Below, in pieces: positions 35,753 to 45,745 of a stretch of 64,000 nt of DNA. The translations under genes and the position numbers were made by a program. The first letter of the stretch is position 1. Every line of letters starts with the position of its first letter. Origin of the DNA: Cherax quadricarinatus (lineage: Eukaryota; Arthropoda; Malacostraca; Decapoda; Parastacidae); the NCBI RefSeq assembly GCF_038502225.1, contig NC_091340.1, positions 31,212,548 through 31,276,547 on the forward strand, read 5' to 3'. Below the pieces are notes generated by a model that worked only from the letters and a program-made list of their open reading frames with translations, had not been told where the DNA came from and did no database searches.

Positions 35753-38735
35753 ACCATCACACACCGATCCCTCTGTTTCCACCCCCCGCACCACAGTTAC
35801 AGTATTAGAACAGAAGTTGAAGGTTTGGTACACAAATGCAGATGGATTAACGAATAAACATGAGGAATGGCAAGAAAGAATCAATGAGAAGTCCCCAGAC
35901 ATCATAGCAGTTACAGAAACAAAACTCACGTAGACAATAACAGATGCAATCTTCCCACCAGGATACCAGATCATGAGGAAAGATAGAATGGGCAGGGGGG
36001 GGAGGTGGGGTTTGCTCTGCTCGTAAAAAACAGATGGAAATTCGAGAAAATGGAAGGCATAGATGAGACGGGAGAAAGAGACTACATAGCAGGTACACTT
36101 CAGTCTGGGGAACACAAAGTGGTCATTGCAGTGATGTATAATCCACCACAGAACTGCAGGAGGCCAAGAGAGGAATATGAAGAGAGCAACAGAGCAATGG
36201 TGGACACACTTGCTGAGGTGGCAAGAAGAGCTCACTCCAGCAGAGCAAAGTTGATGGTTATGGGGGATTTCAACAACAGGGAGATTGACTGGGAAAACCT
36301 GGAGCCACATGGGGGTCCCGAAACATGGAGAGCCAGGATATTGGATGTGGTGCTGGAAAACCTCATGCACCAACATGTTAAGGACACTACCAGAGTGAGA
36401 GGGGAGGATGAACCAGTAAGATTAGACCTTGTGTTCACCCTGGGCAGCTCAGACATTGAGGACATCAAGTATGAGAGTCCCCTAGGAGCTAGCGACCACG
36501 TGGTTCTGTGCTTTGAATACATAGTAGAGCTGCAAGTGGAGAGAATAACAGGAGTTGAATGGGAAAAGCCTGACTATAAAAGAGGGGACTACATAGGGTT
36601 GAACTTCCTGCGGGAGGTCCAGTGGGACAGAGAACTGGCAGGAAAGCCAGTAAATGAAATGATGGAATATGTAACAACAAAATGCAAGGAGGCAGTGGAA
36701 AGGTTTATTCCCAAGGGCAACAGTAACAACGGGAAGGCCAGAACGAGCCCCTGGTTTACCCGACGGTGTAAGGAGGCAAAAACAAAGTGCAATAGAGAAT
36801 GGAAAAAGTACAGAAGGCAGAGAACACACGAAAATAGGGAGATCAGTCGCAGAGCCAGGAATGAGTATGCACAGGTATGGAGGGAGGCCCAGCGACAGTA
36901 TGAAAATGGCATAGCATCGAGAATCAAGACTGACCCGAAACTGTTGTATAGCCACATCAGCAGGAAGACAACAGTCAAAGACCAGGTGATCAGATTAAGG
37001 ACAGAAGGTGGAGAACTCACAAGAAATGATCAGGAGGTATGAGAGGAGCTGAACAGGAGATTTAAGGAAGTTTTTACATTAGAGACAGGAAGGGCTGTGG
37101 GAAGACAGCACAGAAGGGAACATCAAGAGGGAATATACCAACAAGTGTTGGATGACATACGAACAACTGAGGAGGAGGTGAAGAAGCTCCTAAGTGACCT
37201 TGACACCTCAAAGGCGATGGGACCGGAAAACATCTCCCCATGGGTCCTTAGAGAAGAAGCAGAGATGCTGTGCGTGCCTCTAACCACAATCTTCAAAACA
37301 TCCCTTGAAACTGGGCAACTACCTGAGAAATGGAAGACAGCTAATGTTGTCCCCAAACGAGGCGCTAAACTACAGACCTGTGTCTCTGACATGTATTGTG
37401 TGCAAAGTCATGGAGAAGATTATCAGGAGGAGAGTGGTCGAACACCTGGAAAGGAACAAGATTATAAATGAAAACCAGCATGGGTTCATGGAAGGCAAAT
37501 CTTGTATCGCAAACCTCCTGGAGTTTTATGACAAGGTAACAGAAGTAAGACACGAGAGAGAGGGGTGGGTAGATTGCGTTTTCCTAGACTGCAGGAAGGC
37601 CTTTGACACAGTTCCCCACAAGAGATTAGTGCAGAAGCTGAAGGATCAGGCGCATGTAACAGGGAGGGCACTGCAATGGATCAGGGAATACCTGACAGGG
37701 AGGAAGCAACGAGTCATGGTACGTGAAGAGGTATCACAGTGGGCGCCTGTGACGAGCGGGGTCCCACGGGGGTCAGTTCTAGGACCAGTGCTATTTTTGA
37801 TATATGTGAAAAACATGATGGAAGGAATAGACTCTGAAGTGTCCCTGTTTGCAGATGATGTGAAGTTGATGAGAAGAATTAAATCGGATGAGGATGAGGC
37901 AGGACTGCAAAGAAACCTGGACAGGCTGGACATGTGGTCCAGTAACTAGCTTCTCGAATTCAATCCAGCCAAATGCAAAGTCATGAAGATTGGGGAGGGG
38001 CAAAGAAGACCGCAGACAGGGTATAGGCTAGGTGGACAAAGACTACAGACCTCACTCAGGGAGAAAGACCTTGGGGTGACCATAACACCGAGCACATCAC
38101 CGGAGGCACACATCAACCAAATAACTGCTGCAGCATACGGGCGCCTGGCAAACCTGAGAATAGCGTTCCGATACCTTAATAAGGAATCGTTCAAGACACT
38201 GTACACTGTGTATGTTAGGCCCATACTGGAGTATGCAGCACCAGTCTGGAACCCACACCTGGTCAAGCACGTCAAGAAATTAGAGAAAGTACAAAGGTTT
38301 GCAACAAGGCTAGTCCCAGAGCTCAGGGGAATGTCGTACGAGGAAAGGTTGAGGGAGATCGGACTGACGACACAGGAGAACAGAAGGGTCAGGGGAGACA
38401 TGATAACGACATACAAGATACTGCAGGGAATAGACAAGGTGGACAGAGATAGGATGTTCCAGTGAGGGGACACAGGGACAAGGGGTCACAACTGGAAGCT
38501 GAAGACTCAGACGAGTCACAGGGATGTTAGGAAGTATTTCTTCAGTCATAGAGTTGTCAGGAAGTGGACTAGCCTAGCAAGTGAAGTAGTGGAGGCAGGA
38601 ACCATACATAGTTTTAAGAAGAGGTATGATACAGCTCAGGAAGCAGAGAGAGAGAGGACCTAGTAGCGATCAGTGAAGAAGAGGGGCCAGGAGCTGAGTC
38701 TCGACTCCTGCAACAACAATTAGGTGAATTAGGTG

Positions 38736-38738
<3 letters not shown>
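35749..38738 (+). pseudogene. LINE-A copy 2: nearly complete ORF2 (EN and RT), frame-broken
   Basis: Begins near the ORF2 start and runs to the 3' tail. The endonuclease spans about 35815-36525: Tyr-Thr-Asn-Ala-Asp-Gly, then Glu-Thr-Lys, Met-Gly-Asp-Phe-Asn at about 36255 and a Ser-Asp-His near 36490. RT motifs: Ala-Phe-Asp-Thr-Val-Pro-His (about 37600), Ser-Gly-Val-Pro-Arg-Gly-Ser (about 37755) and Phe-Ala-Asp-Asp (about 37850). Breaks include a stop at about 35930, a G-run frameshift near 36000, a stop at about 37040, a frameshift near 37350 and a TAG at 37947 in place of a Trp codon. A further open piece (37983-38465) covers the C-terminal region. The 3' end has the motif aattaggtgaattaggtgagtac, given here only as its GTGAGTAC core. 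CR1/Jockey-type group. Confidence 0.9.
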
Positions 38739-38827
<89 letters not shown>

Positions 38828-38832
38828 CACAC
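38739..38832. repeat. (AC)n microsatellite between LINE-A copies 2 and 3
   Basis: About 94 bp of AC repeats with one A insertion. It is the 3' tail of copy 2, and copy 3 begins right after it. Confidence 0.97.
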
Positions 38833-39967
38833 TGGATTGAATTCACAAGAGATTAGTGCAGAAGCTAGAGCATCAGGCGCATATAACAGGAAGGGCACTG
38901 CAATGGATCAGAGAATACCTGACAGGGAGGCAACAACGAGTCATGGTACGTAATGATGTATCACAGTGGGCACCTGTGACGAGCGGGGTCCCACAGGGGT
39001 CGGTCCTAGGACCAGTGTTATTTTTGGTATATGTGAACGACATGACGGAAGGGTTAGACTCAGAAGTGTCCCTGTTTGCAGATGATGTGAAGTTAATGAG
39101 GAGAATTAAATCTGATGAGGACCAGGCAGGACTTCAAAGAGACCTGGACAGACTGGACACCTGGTCCAGCAAATGGCTTCTCGAATTTAATCCTGCCAAA
39201 TGCAAAGTCATGAAGATAGGGGAAGGGCACAGAAGACCACAGACAGAGTATAGGCTAGGTGGCCAAAGACTGCAAACCTCACTCAAGGAGAAAGATCTTG
39301 GGGTGAGTATAACACCGAGCATGTCTCCGGAAGCACACATCAATCAGATAACTGCTGCAGCATATGGGCGCCTGGCAAACCTGAGAACAGCATTCCGATA
39401 CCTTAGTAAGGAATCATTCAAGACACTGTACACCGTGTATGTCAGGCCCATACTGGAGTATGCAGCACCTGTTTGGAACCCGCACTTGATAAAGCACGTC
39501 AAGAAACTAGAGAAAGTACAAAGGTTTGCGACAAGGTTAGTTCCAGAGCTAAGGGGAATGTCCTATGAAGAAAGATTAAGGGAAATCGGCCTGACGACAC
39601 TGGAGGACAGGAGGGTCAGGGGAGACATGATAACGACATATAAAATACTGCGTGGAATAGACAAGGTGGACAAAGACAGGATGTTCCAGGGAGGGGACAC
39701 AGAAACAAGAGGCCACAATTGGAAGTTGAAGACACAAATGAGTCAGAGAGATAGTAGGAAGTATTTCTTCAGTCATAGAGTTGTAAGGCAGTGGAATAGC
39801 CTAGAAAATGACGTAGTGGAGGCAGGAACCATACACAGTTTTAAGACGAGGTTTGATAAAGCTCATGGAGCGGGGAGAGAGAGGGCCTAGTAGCAACCGG
39901 TGAAGAGGCGGGGCCAGGAGCTAGGACTCGACCCCTGAAACCACAAATAGGTGAGTACAAATAGGTG

Positions 39968-39970
<3 letters not shown>
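38833..39970 (+). pseudogene. LINE-A copy 3: 5'-truncated, otherwise open RT C-terminal half
   Basis: An uninterrupted frame at 38856-39890 (344 codons, ending TAG) covers the part of ORF2 from just before RT motif B to the end. It shows Ser-Gly-Val-Pro-Gln-Gly-Ser (about 38980), Phe-Ala-Asp-Asp-Val-Lys-Leu (about 39075), the Phe-Asn-Pro-Ala-Lys-Cys block, and Tyr-Ala-Ala-Pro-Val-Trp. The endonuclease and the first half of RT are missing. The 3' UTR ends with two copies of a 14-bp unit containing AGGTGAGTAC and then (AC)n. The 3' 395 bp are almost identical to 50496-50890, which points to recent activity of this family. Confidence 0.9.

Positions 39971-40023
<53 letters not shown>
39971..40023. 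repeat. (AC)n microsatellite between LINE-A copies 3 and 4
   Basis: About 52 bp of AC repeats. Copy 4 starts immediately after. Confidence 0.97.
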
Positions 40024-40029
<6 letters not shown>

Positions 40030-40216
40030 CTTCAGTCATAGAGTTGTCAGGAAGTGGAATAGCCTAGAAAGTGACGTAGTGGAGGCAGGAACCATACATA
40101 GTTTTAGGACGAGGTTTGATAAAGCTCATGGAGCTGGGAGAGAGAGGACCCAGTAGCAATCAGTGAAGGGGAGGGGCCAGGAGCTATGACTCGATCCCTA
40201 AAACCACAAATATGTG
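40024..40216 (+). pseudogene. LINE-A copy 4: short 3' end only
   Basis: About 190 bp corresponding to the last codons of ORF2 (Tyr-Phe-Phe-Ser-His-Arg-Val-Val-Arg) and the 3' UTR, ending in GTGAGTACAC. The next LINE-A fragment follows directly. Confidence 0.85.
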
Positions 40217-40685
40217 AGTACACAGTTGGACACAGTTCCACACAAGAGATTAGTGCAAAAACTGGAGGACCAAGCAGGGATAACAGGGAAGGCACTACAA
40301 TGGATCAGGGAATACCTGTCAGGAAGACAACAGCGAGTCATGGTACGTGGCGAGGTGTCAGAGTGGGCACCTGTAACGAGCGGGGTTCCACAGGGGTCAG
40401 TCTTAAGACCGGTGCTGTTTCTGGTATTTGTGAACGACATGACGGAAGGAATAGACTCCGATGAGAAGAATTCAATCGAACGAGGACTAGGCAGAATTGC
40501 AAAGGGATCCAGAGTCGCTGCAGGCCTGGTTCAGCAACTGGCTCCGGGAGTTAAACCCCACCAAGTGCAAAATCATGAAGATTGGGGAAAGGTAAAGAAG
40601 ACCGCAGACAGAGTACACTCTAGGGGGCCAGAAACTACAAACCTCACTGAAGGAAAAGGATCTCGGGGTGACTATAACACCGGGC
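40217..40685 (+). pseudogene. LINE-A copy 5, left part (interrupted by a LINE-B insertion)
   Basis: Matches ORF2 from just before motif B (Ser-Gly-Val-Pro-Gln-Gly-Ser at about 40375) into the region after the Phe-Asn-Pro-Ala-Lys block, with a deletion that removes the Phe-Ala-Asp-Asp motif near 40460. The match stops at 40685 inside the 'ataacaccg' region and resumes at about 41160 after a minus-strand LINE-B fragment. Confidence 0.85.
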
Positions 40686-41158
40686 ACATAAGAAAGAAGG
40701 AACACTGCAGCAGGCCCACCGACCCATGCGAAGCAGGTCCATGTCCCCCCTCCCGATTAGCCCAATGGCCCACCAAGTCAGGTCACTTCCACTTAAGGAA
40801 GGAGCACGGCATCAGACCCAGTAGCAAAAGCTAGTCAGGTCCAACTCACACCCACCCACACCCACTCACATGCATTTATCTATACTATTTTTAAAACTAC
40901 ACAACGTTTTAGCCTCTATAACTGTACTCGGGAGTTTGCTCCACTCATCCACAACTCTATTACCAAACCAGTACTTTCCTATGTCCTTCCTGAATCTGAA
41001 TTTTTCCAGCTTGAAACCATTGCTGCGAGTCCTGTCTTGGCTAGAAATTTTCAGCACGCTATTTACATCCCCTTTATTTACTCCTGTTTTCCATTTATAT
41101 ACCTCGATCGTATCACCCCTAATTCTACGCCTTTCGAGAGAGTGCAGATTCAGGCCCA
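40686..41158 (-). pseudogene. LINE-B 3' fragment nested in LINE-A copy 5
   Basis: Minus-strand frame 41159-40866 encodes the C-terminal end of LINE-B ORF2 (Leu-His-Ser-Leu-Glu-Arg-Arg-Arg-Ile-Arg-Gly, then Trp-Phe-Gly-Asn-Arg-Val-Val-Asp-Glu-Trp). It is followed by the LINE-B 3' UTR (reading ...GTTCCTTCTTTCTTAT at its end). It is closely similar to 45450-45905 of the full-length copy. It is 5'-truncated, with no clear target-site duplication. Confidence 0.9.
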
Positions 41159-41694
41159 CAGTCTATCCGAAGGCGCACATCATCCAAATAACTGCTGCAT
41201 CATACGGGCGCATAGCAAACCTCAGAACATCATTCCGACATCTTATTAAGGAAAAATCGTTCAGGACCCTGTACACCGTGTACGTTAGGCCCATACTGAA
41301 GTATGCAGCACCAGTTTGGTACCCACACCTAGCCAAGCATTTAAGGAAGCTAGAGAAAGTGCAAAGGTTTGCAACAAGACTAGTCCCGGAGCTAAAGGGT
41401 ATGTCCTACGATGAGAAGTTAAGGGAGATCGACCAGACGGCACTGGAAGACAGGAGAAATAGGGGGGATATGATAACGACTAATAAAATACTGAGAGGAA
41501 TCGATAAGGTGGACAGAGACAGGATGTTCCAGAGATGGGACACAGCAACATAGGGTCACAGTTGGAAGTTGAAAATTCAGATGAATCATAGGGATGTTAG
41601 GAAGTATTTTTTCAGTCACAGAGTTGTCAGGAAGTGTAATAGTCTGGAAAGTGATGTAGTAGAGGCAGGATCCATACATAGCTTAAAGAAGAGG
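41159..41694 (+). pseudogene. LINE-A copy 5, middle part
   Basis: Resumes LINE-A ORF2 after the LINE-B fragment. Codons for Tyr-Gly-Arg-Ile-Ala-Asn-Leu-Arg through Val-Gln-Arg-Phe-Ala-Thr-Arg to the C terminus are open to a TAG near 41550, followed by the end-of-ORF2 and 3' UTR region up to 'aagaagagg', where the full-length LINE-B is inserted. The rest of this copy is at 45915-46028. Confidence 0.87.
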
Positions 41695-41820
41695 TGTTCA
41701 GTGGTCAGTCGTCAGTGTTCAGTGGTCAGTCGTCAGTGTTCAGTGGTCAGTCGTCAGTGTTCAGTGGTCAGTCGTCAGTGTTCAGTGGTCAGTCGTCAGT
41801 GTTCAGTGGTCAGTCGTCAC
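41695..41820 (+). promoter_or_regulatory. LINE-B 5' tandem repeats (6 x 21 bp)
   Basis: Six essentially identical copies of TGTTCAGTGGTCAGTCGTCA plus G; only the last copy changes at its end. They begin exactly where the flanking LINE-A stops, so they form the element's 5' end. By analogy with monomer promoters of other LINEs they may act as a promoter; that role is inference. Confidence 0.7.
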
Positions 41821-41873
41821 GTGAGGTCACAGACCCTGAGCTGCTTGGGGATTAGCGTGGACGGTTACAAAGC

Positions 41874-42800
41874 ATGGCTTGCTTCTACAGTGTTTTAAAA
41901 GCTGAGGTTGGAGAGTTGAAGGAGGAGGTCTTGCTTCTCCAGGAGGAGATTAGGAGGCTGAAGGTCCACCTCAATGGGCCTGGGAGAGAGTGTGAGGTGG
42001 TTGGAGATGTGGGGAATGAGGCTTCTAGCAGTGAGGTGCAGTCTGTCTCTCACTGTGAGGAGGCTGTAGGTGGGGTGGTAGCAACGGCTACCAGCAGTGA
42101 GGTGCAGCCCAGCACCTGCTACAAGTGGCGAGTTGTTCACAGTAATGGGAGGCGCATCAGAGTAAGGAAAGTTAAGAGTGCAGATCTGAAGGTAGGAAAT
42201 CGCTTCTCTGTTCTCCAGGATGAATGTACTTCAGTGGCCAGTGAAGGTAAGGGTACTACTGCCCCTGCTAATGAAGGTAAGCGCATTCTTGTGGTTGGTG
42301 ACTCTCAGGTAAGATATGTTGATCGTGCTTTTTGTAATAGGAATAAGAAGATGAGAGATAGAGTGTGCTTCCCTGGAGCTGGTGTTGGGGACATTGTCAA
42401 CAGACTGGATAATATCATGTCAGGTAATGGGAACAAGCCCATTATCTGTCTCAGTGCTGGTGGAAATGATATTGGGAAGGGTAGGAGAGAAGAGCTGCTA
42501 GATAAGTACAGGTCAGCTATAGATTTCATTAAGTCTAAGGGAGGGATCCCAATCATATGTAGCATCTTGCCTAGAAGGGGAGTAGGAAATGAATGGTTGT
42601 CTAGGGCAATTGGTGTAAATTGCTGGCTAGACAGATACTGCAAGGAACTTGCAATCCCATTCATTGACAACTGGAACAACTTTTATGGCAAACATGATAT
42701 GTATGCAAGGGATGGGGTTCATCTCTCTGGGGCAGGGGTGGTAGCACTTGCAGACTCGATTGAGAAGGCCATTGGTGAAATGCCTATGATTTTAAACTGA
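41874..42800 (+). CDS. LINE-B ORF1 protein: coiled coil plus SGNH esterase-like domain
   Basis: 308 codons with no breaks. Residues about 8-35 (Val-Gly-Glu-Leu-Lys-Glu-Glu-Val-Leu-Leu-Leu) form a likely coiled coil for self-association. A Ser/Glu-rich linker and a basic stretch at about 83-105 may bind RNA. From residue about 136 the protein shows SGNH-hydrolase blocks: Val-Val-Gly-Asp-Ser-Gln (block I, nucleophile Ser), Gly-Gly-Asn-Asp (block III, at about 195) and Asp-Gly-Val-His-Leu-Ser (block V, catalytic Asp and His, at about 280). CR1-group ORF1 proteins are known to carry esterase domains of this kind. The stop is TGA at 42798-42800, sharing its A with the ORF2 start. Presumed role: an RNP protein with lipid-ester or deacetylase-like activity of unknown substrate. 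Confidence 0.88.
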   Translation: MACFYSVLKAEVGELKEEVLLLQEEIRRLKVHLNGPGRECEVVGDVGNEASSSEVQSVSHCEEAVGGVVATATSSEVQPSTCYKWRVVHSNGRRIRVRKVKSADLKVGNRFSVLQDECTSVASEGKGTTAPANEGKRILVVGDSQVRYVDRAFCNRNKKMRDRVCFPGAGVGDIVNRLDNIMSGNGNKPIICLSAGGNDIGKGRREELLDKYRSAIDFIKSKGGIPIICSILPRRGVGNEWLSRAIGVNCWLDRYCKELAIPFIDNWNNFYGKHDMYARDGVHLSGAGVVALADSIEKAIGEMPMILN

Positions 42801-45745
42801 TGGAAGATAGAGGTATGGGTGTGTGTGGGAAACAAGCAGGTTGCAACACTAGGGTTGGAAACAGTAAATGTATAAAAGGCATTCAGCATGAAGTTATAAA
42901 TAAAGACAATAGAACAGGTCAGCAAACAAAGGGGGACAGCAGAGGGCAGCAAGGGACTAGCTCCCTTAAGGTTTACTATACTAATAGCAGGAGTGTTAGA
43001 AATAAGATAGATGAGCTAAGATTAATTGCAAGTGCAGGAAACATAGATATTATTGCTATAACAGAGACCTGGCTCAATCTGAAAGATAGAGAGATGCCCT
43101 CTGAATGTCACATACAAGGCTATAAATTATTCCACACTGACAGGGTCAACAGGAAAGGTGGTGGAGTAGCGATGTATGTCAGAGACAATTTAAATTGTTG
43201 TGTTAGACAAGATATTAAATTAGAAGCGTCAGCCACTGAATCTGTTTGGTTACAGCTTCTCGAGGGCCGAGAAAAACTAATTTTGGGTGTGATTTACAGG
43301 GCCCCAAATCTTGATAGGGAGTGCAGTAAACTTCTATGGGACGAAATTCGTAAGGCATCTACATACGAAAATGTTGTGCTAATGGGAGATTTCAACTATA
43401 GACAGATTGACTGGAGCAATTTGACAGGAAATTTAGAGTCGGGTGACTTTCTTGATACGATCCAGGATTGTTTTTTAAAACAGTTTGTGACAGAGCCAAC
43501 TAGGGGAAATAACCTCCTTGACTTGGTTCTTGCCAGTAGGGAAACACTAATTAATAATCTTGAGGTTAATGATGAGCTTGGGGAGAGTGATCACAAATCA
43601 CTCAGTTTTAACATATCATGGAATTCCCCTAATAATGGCAATCAAGTCTCCGTCCCTGACTTTCGCTTGGCTGATTTCATAGGACTGAAAAATTACTTAG
43701 GTGGGCTGAACTGGAATGACCTGACTAGGGGTCAGGTAGGTGGTGATGGTTGCCGATATGATGCTTTCCAGGGCATAGTTCTAGCTGCTCAGTCAAATTA
43801 TGTTCCAAATAGGGAAATCAGATCAAACAAAAATGATCCTAAATGGATGAACAATAGATTAAAATATCTGATTGGTCAAAAGAGAGGCATATATAGGCAA
43901 ATCAAAAGAGGAGAGGGGCAATTAAGAAATCGATATATTCAGTTAAAGAGAGAAATAAAAAAGGGAATTAGAAAAGCAAATAGAGATTATGAGGTTAAAG
44001 TTGCAAGAGAATCGAAGACTAACCCAAAAGGATTCTTTCAGGTATACAGAAGTAAGATCAGGGACAAGATAGGCCCAATCAAAAGTTCCTCGGGTCAGCT
44101 CACTGACAGTGATAAGGAAATGTGTAGAATTTTTAACACATACTTCCTCTCAGTTTTTACACAGGAGGATACCAGCGATATTCCAGTAATGATAAATTAT
44201 GTAGAACAGGACGATAATAAACTGTGCACTATTAGGGTCACAAGTGACATGGTCCTTAGGCAAATAGATAAATTAAAACCTAACAAATCCCCAGGCCCTG
44301 ATGAACTGTATGCAAGGGTTCTAAAGGAATGTAAAGAGGAGCTTAGCACACCTTTGGCTAATCTTTTCAACATATCACTACAAACTGGCATGGTGCCAGA
44401 TAAGTGGAAAATGGCAAATGTGATACCTATTTTCAAAACAGGTGACAGGTCCTTAGCTTCGAACTATAGACCAATAAGCCTAACCTCCATAGTGGGAAAA
44501 TTTATGGAATCAATAATTGCCGAGGCAGTTCGTAGCCACCTTGAAAAGCATAAATTAATCAACGAATCTCAGCATGGTTTTACAAAGGGGCGTTCCTGCC
44601 TTACGAATTTATTAACTTTTTTCACTAAGGTATTTGAGGAGGTAGATCATGGTAATGAATATGATATTGTGTATATGGACTTCAGTAAGGCTTTTGACAG
44701 GGTCCCACATCAGAGACTATTGAGGAAAATTAAAGCACATGGAATAGGAGGAGAAATTTTTTCCTGTATAGAGGCATGGCTGACAAATAGGCAGCAGAGA
44801 GTTTGCATAAATGGGGAGAAATCAGAGTGGGGAAGCGTCACGAGCGGTGTTCCACAGGGGTCAGTGTTGGGCCCCCTGCTGTTCACAATCTACATAAACG
44901 ACATAGATGAGGGCATAAAGAGCGACATCGGCAAGTTTGCCGATGACACCAAAATAGGCCGTCGAATTCATTCTGACGAGGACATTCGAGCACTCCAGGA
45001 AGATTTGAATAGACTGATGCAGTGGTCGGAGAAGTGGCAGATGCAGTTTAATATAGACAAATGCAAAGTTCTAAATGTTGGACAGGACAATAACCATGCC
45101 ACATATAAACTAAATAATGTAGATCTTAATATTACGGATTGCGAAAAAGATTTAGGAGTTCTGGTTAGCAGTAATCTGAAACCAAGACAACAGTGCATAA
45201 GTGTTCGTAATAAAGCTAATAGAATCCTTGGCTTCATATCAAGAAGCATAAATAATAGGAGTCCTCAGGTTGTTCTTCAACTCTATACATCCTTGGTTAG
45301 GCCTCATTTAGATTATGCTGCACAGTTTTGGTCACCGTATTACAGAATGGATATAAATTCTCTGGAAAATGTACAAAGGAGGATGACAAAGATGATCCCA
45401 TGTATCAGAAACCTTCCCTATGAGGATAGACTAAGGGCCCTGAAACTGCACTCTCTAGAAAGACGTAGAATTAGGGGGGATATGATTGAGGTTTATAAGT
45501 GGAAGACAGGAATAAATAAAGGGGATGTAAATAGTGTGCTGAAAATATCTAGCCTAGACAGGACTCGCAGCAATGGTTTTAAGTTGGAAAAATTCAGATT
45601 CAGGAGGGATATAGGAAAGTACTGGTTTGGTAATAGAGTTGTGGATGAGTGGAACAAACTCCCAAGTACCGTTATAGAGGCCAGAACGTTGTGTAGCTTT
45701 AAAAATAGGTTGGATAAATACATGAGTAGATGTGGGTGGGTGTGA
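42800..45745 (+). CDS. LINE-B ORF2 protein: AP endonuclease and reverse transcriptase
   Basis: 981 codons, intact. The endonuclease occupies about residues 56-280: Tyr-Thr-Asn-Ser-Arg-Ser, Ile-Thr-Glu-Thr-Trp, Met-Gly-Asp-Phe-Asn and Ser-Asp-His (about residue 262) give the expected catalytic set. The RT spans about 470-770: Pro-Asn-Lys-Ser-Pro-Gly-Pro-Asp, Asn-Tyr-Arg-Pro-Ile-Ser-Leu, Met-Asp-Phe-Ser-Lys-Ala-Phe-Asp (motif A), Ser-Gly-Val-Pro-Gln-Gly-Ser (motif B) and Phe-Ala-Asp-Asp-Thr-Lys (motif C, about residue 712). A CR1-type C-terminal region follows. The length is normal for CR1 ORF2. The start ATG overlaps the ORF1 stop as ATGATG-type TGATG, which suggests translation by termination-reinitiation. 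Confidence 0.92.
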   Translation: MEDRGMGVCGKQAGCNTRVGNSKCIKGIQHEVINKDNRTGQQTKGDSRGQQGTSSLKVYYTNSRSVRNKIDELRLIASAGNIDIIAITETWLNLKDREMPSECHIQGYKLFHTDRVNRKGGGVAMYVRDNLNCCVRQDIKLEASATESVWLQLLEGREKLILGVIYRAPNLDRECSKLLWDEIRKASTYENVVLMGDFNYRQIDWSNLTGNLESGDFLDTIQDCFLKQFVTEPTRGNNLLDLVLASRETLINNLEVNDELGESDHKSLSFNISWNSPNNGNQVSVPDFRLADFIGLKNYLGGLNWNDLTRGQVGGDGCRYDAFQGIVLAAQSNYVPNREIRSNKNDPKWMNNRLKYLIGQKRGIYRQIKRGEGQLRNRYIQLKREIKKGIRKANRDYEVKVARESKTNPKGFFQVYRSKIRDKIGPIKSSSGQLTDSDKEMCRIFNTYFLSVFTQEDTSDIPVMINYVEQDDNKLCTIRVTSDMVLRQIDKLKPNKSPGPDELYARVLKECKEELSTPLANLFNISLQTGMVPDKWKMANVIPIFKTGDRSLASNYRPISLTSIVGKFMESIIAEAVRSHLEKHKLINESQHGFTKGRSCLTNLLTFFTKVFEEVDHGNEYDIVYMDFSKAFDRVPHQRLLRKIKAHGIGGEIFSCIEAWLTNRQQRVCINGEKSEWGSVTSGVPQGSVLGPLLFTIYINDIDEGIKSDIGKFADDTKIGRRIHSDEDIRALQEDLNRLMQWSEKWQMQFNIDKCKVLNVGQDNNHATYKLNNVDLNITDCEKDLGVLVSSNLKPRQQCISVRNKANRILGFISRSINNRSPQVVLQLYTSLVRPHLDYAAQFWSPYYRMDINSLENVQRRMTKMIPCIRNLPYEDRLRALKLHSLERRRIRGDMIEVYKWKTGINKGDVNSVLKISSLDRTRSNGFKLEKFRFRRDIGKYWFGNRVVDEWNKLPSTVIEARTLCSFKNRLDKYMSRCGWV

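Noticed and set aside
36005..37042. Cellular exonuclease/endonuclease/phosphatase gene
   Set aside because: The neighbouring RT motifs, (AC)n tail and repeated copies show it is the LINE-A endonuclease.
41874..42800. Host GDSL/SGNH esterase gene
   Set aside because: It overlaps the LINE ORF2 start, has coiled-coil ORF1 features and lies inside a transposon.
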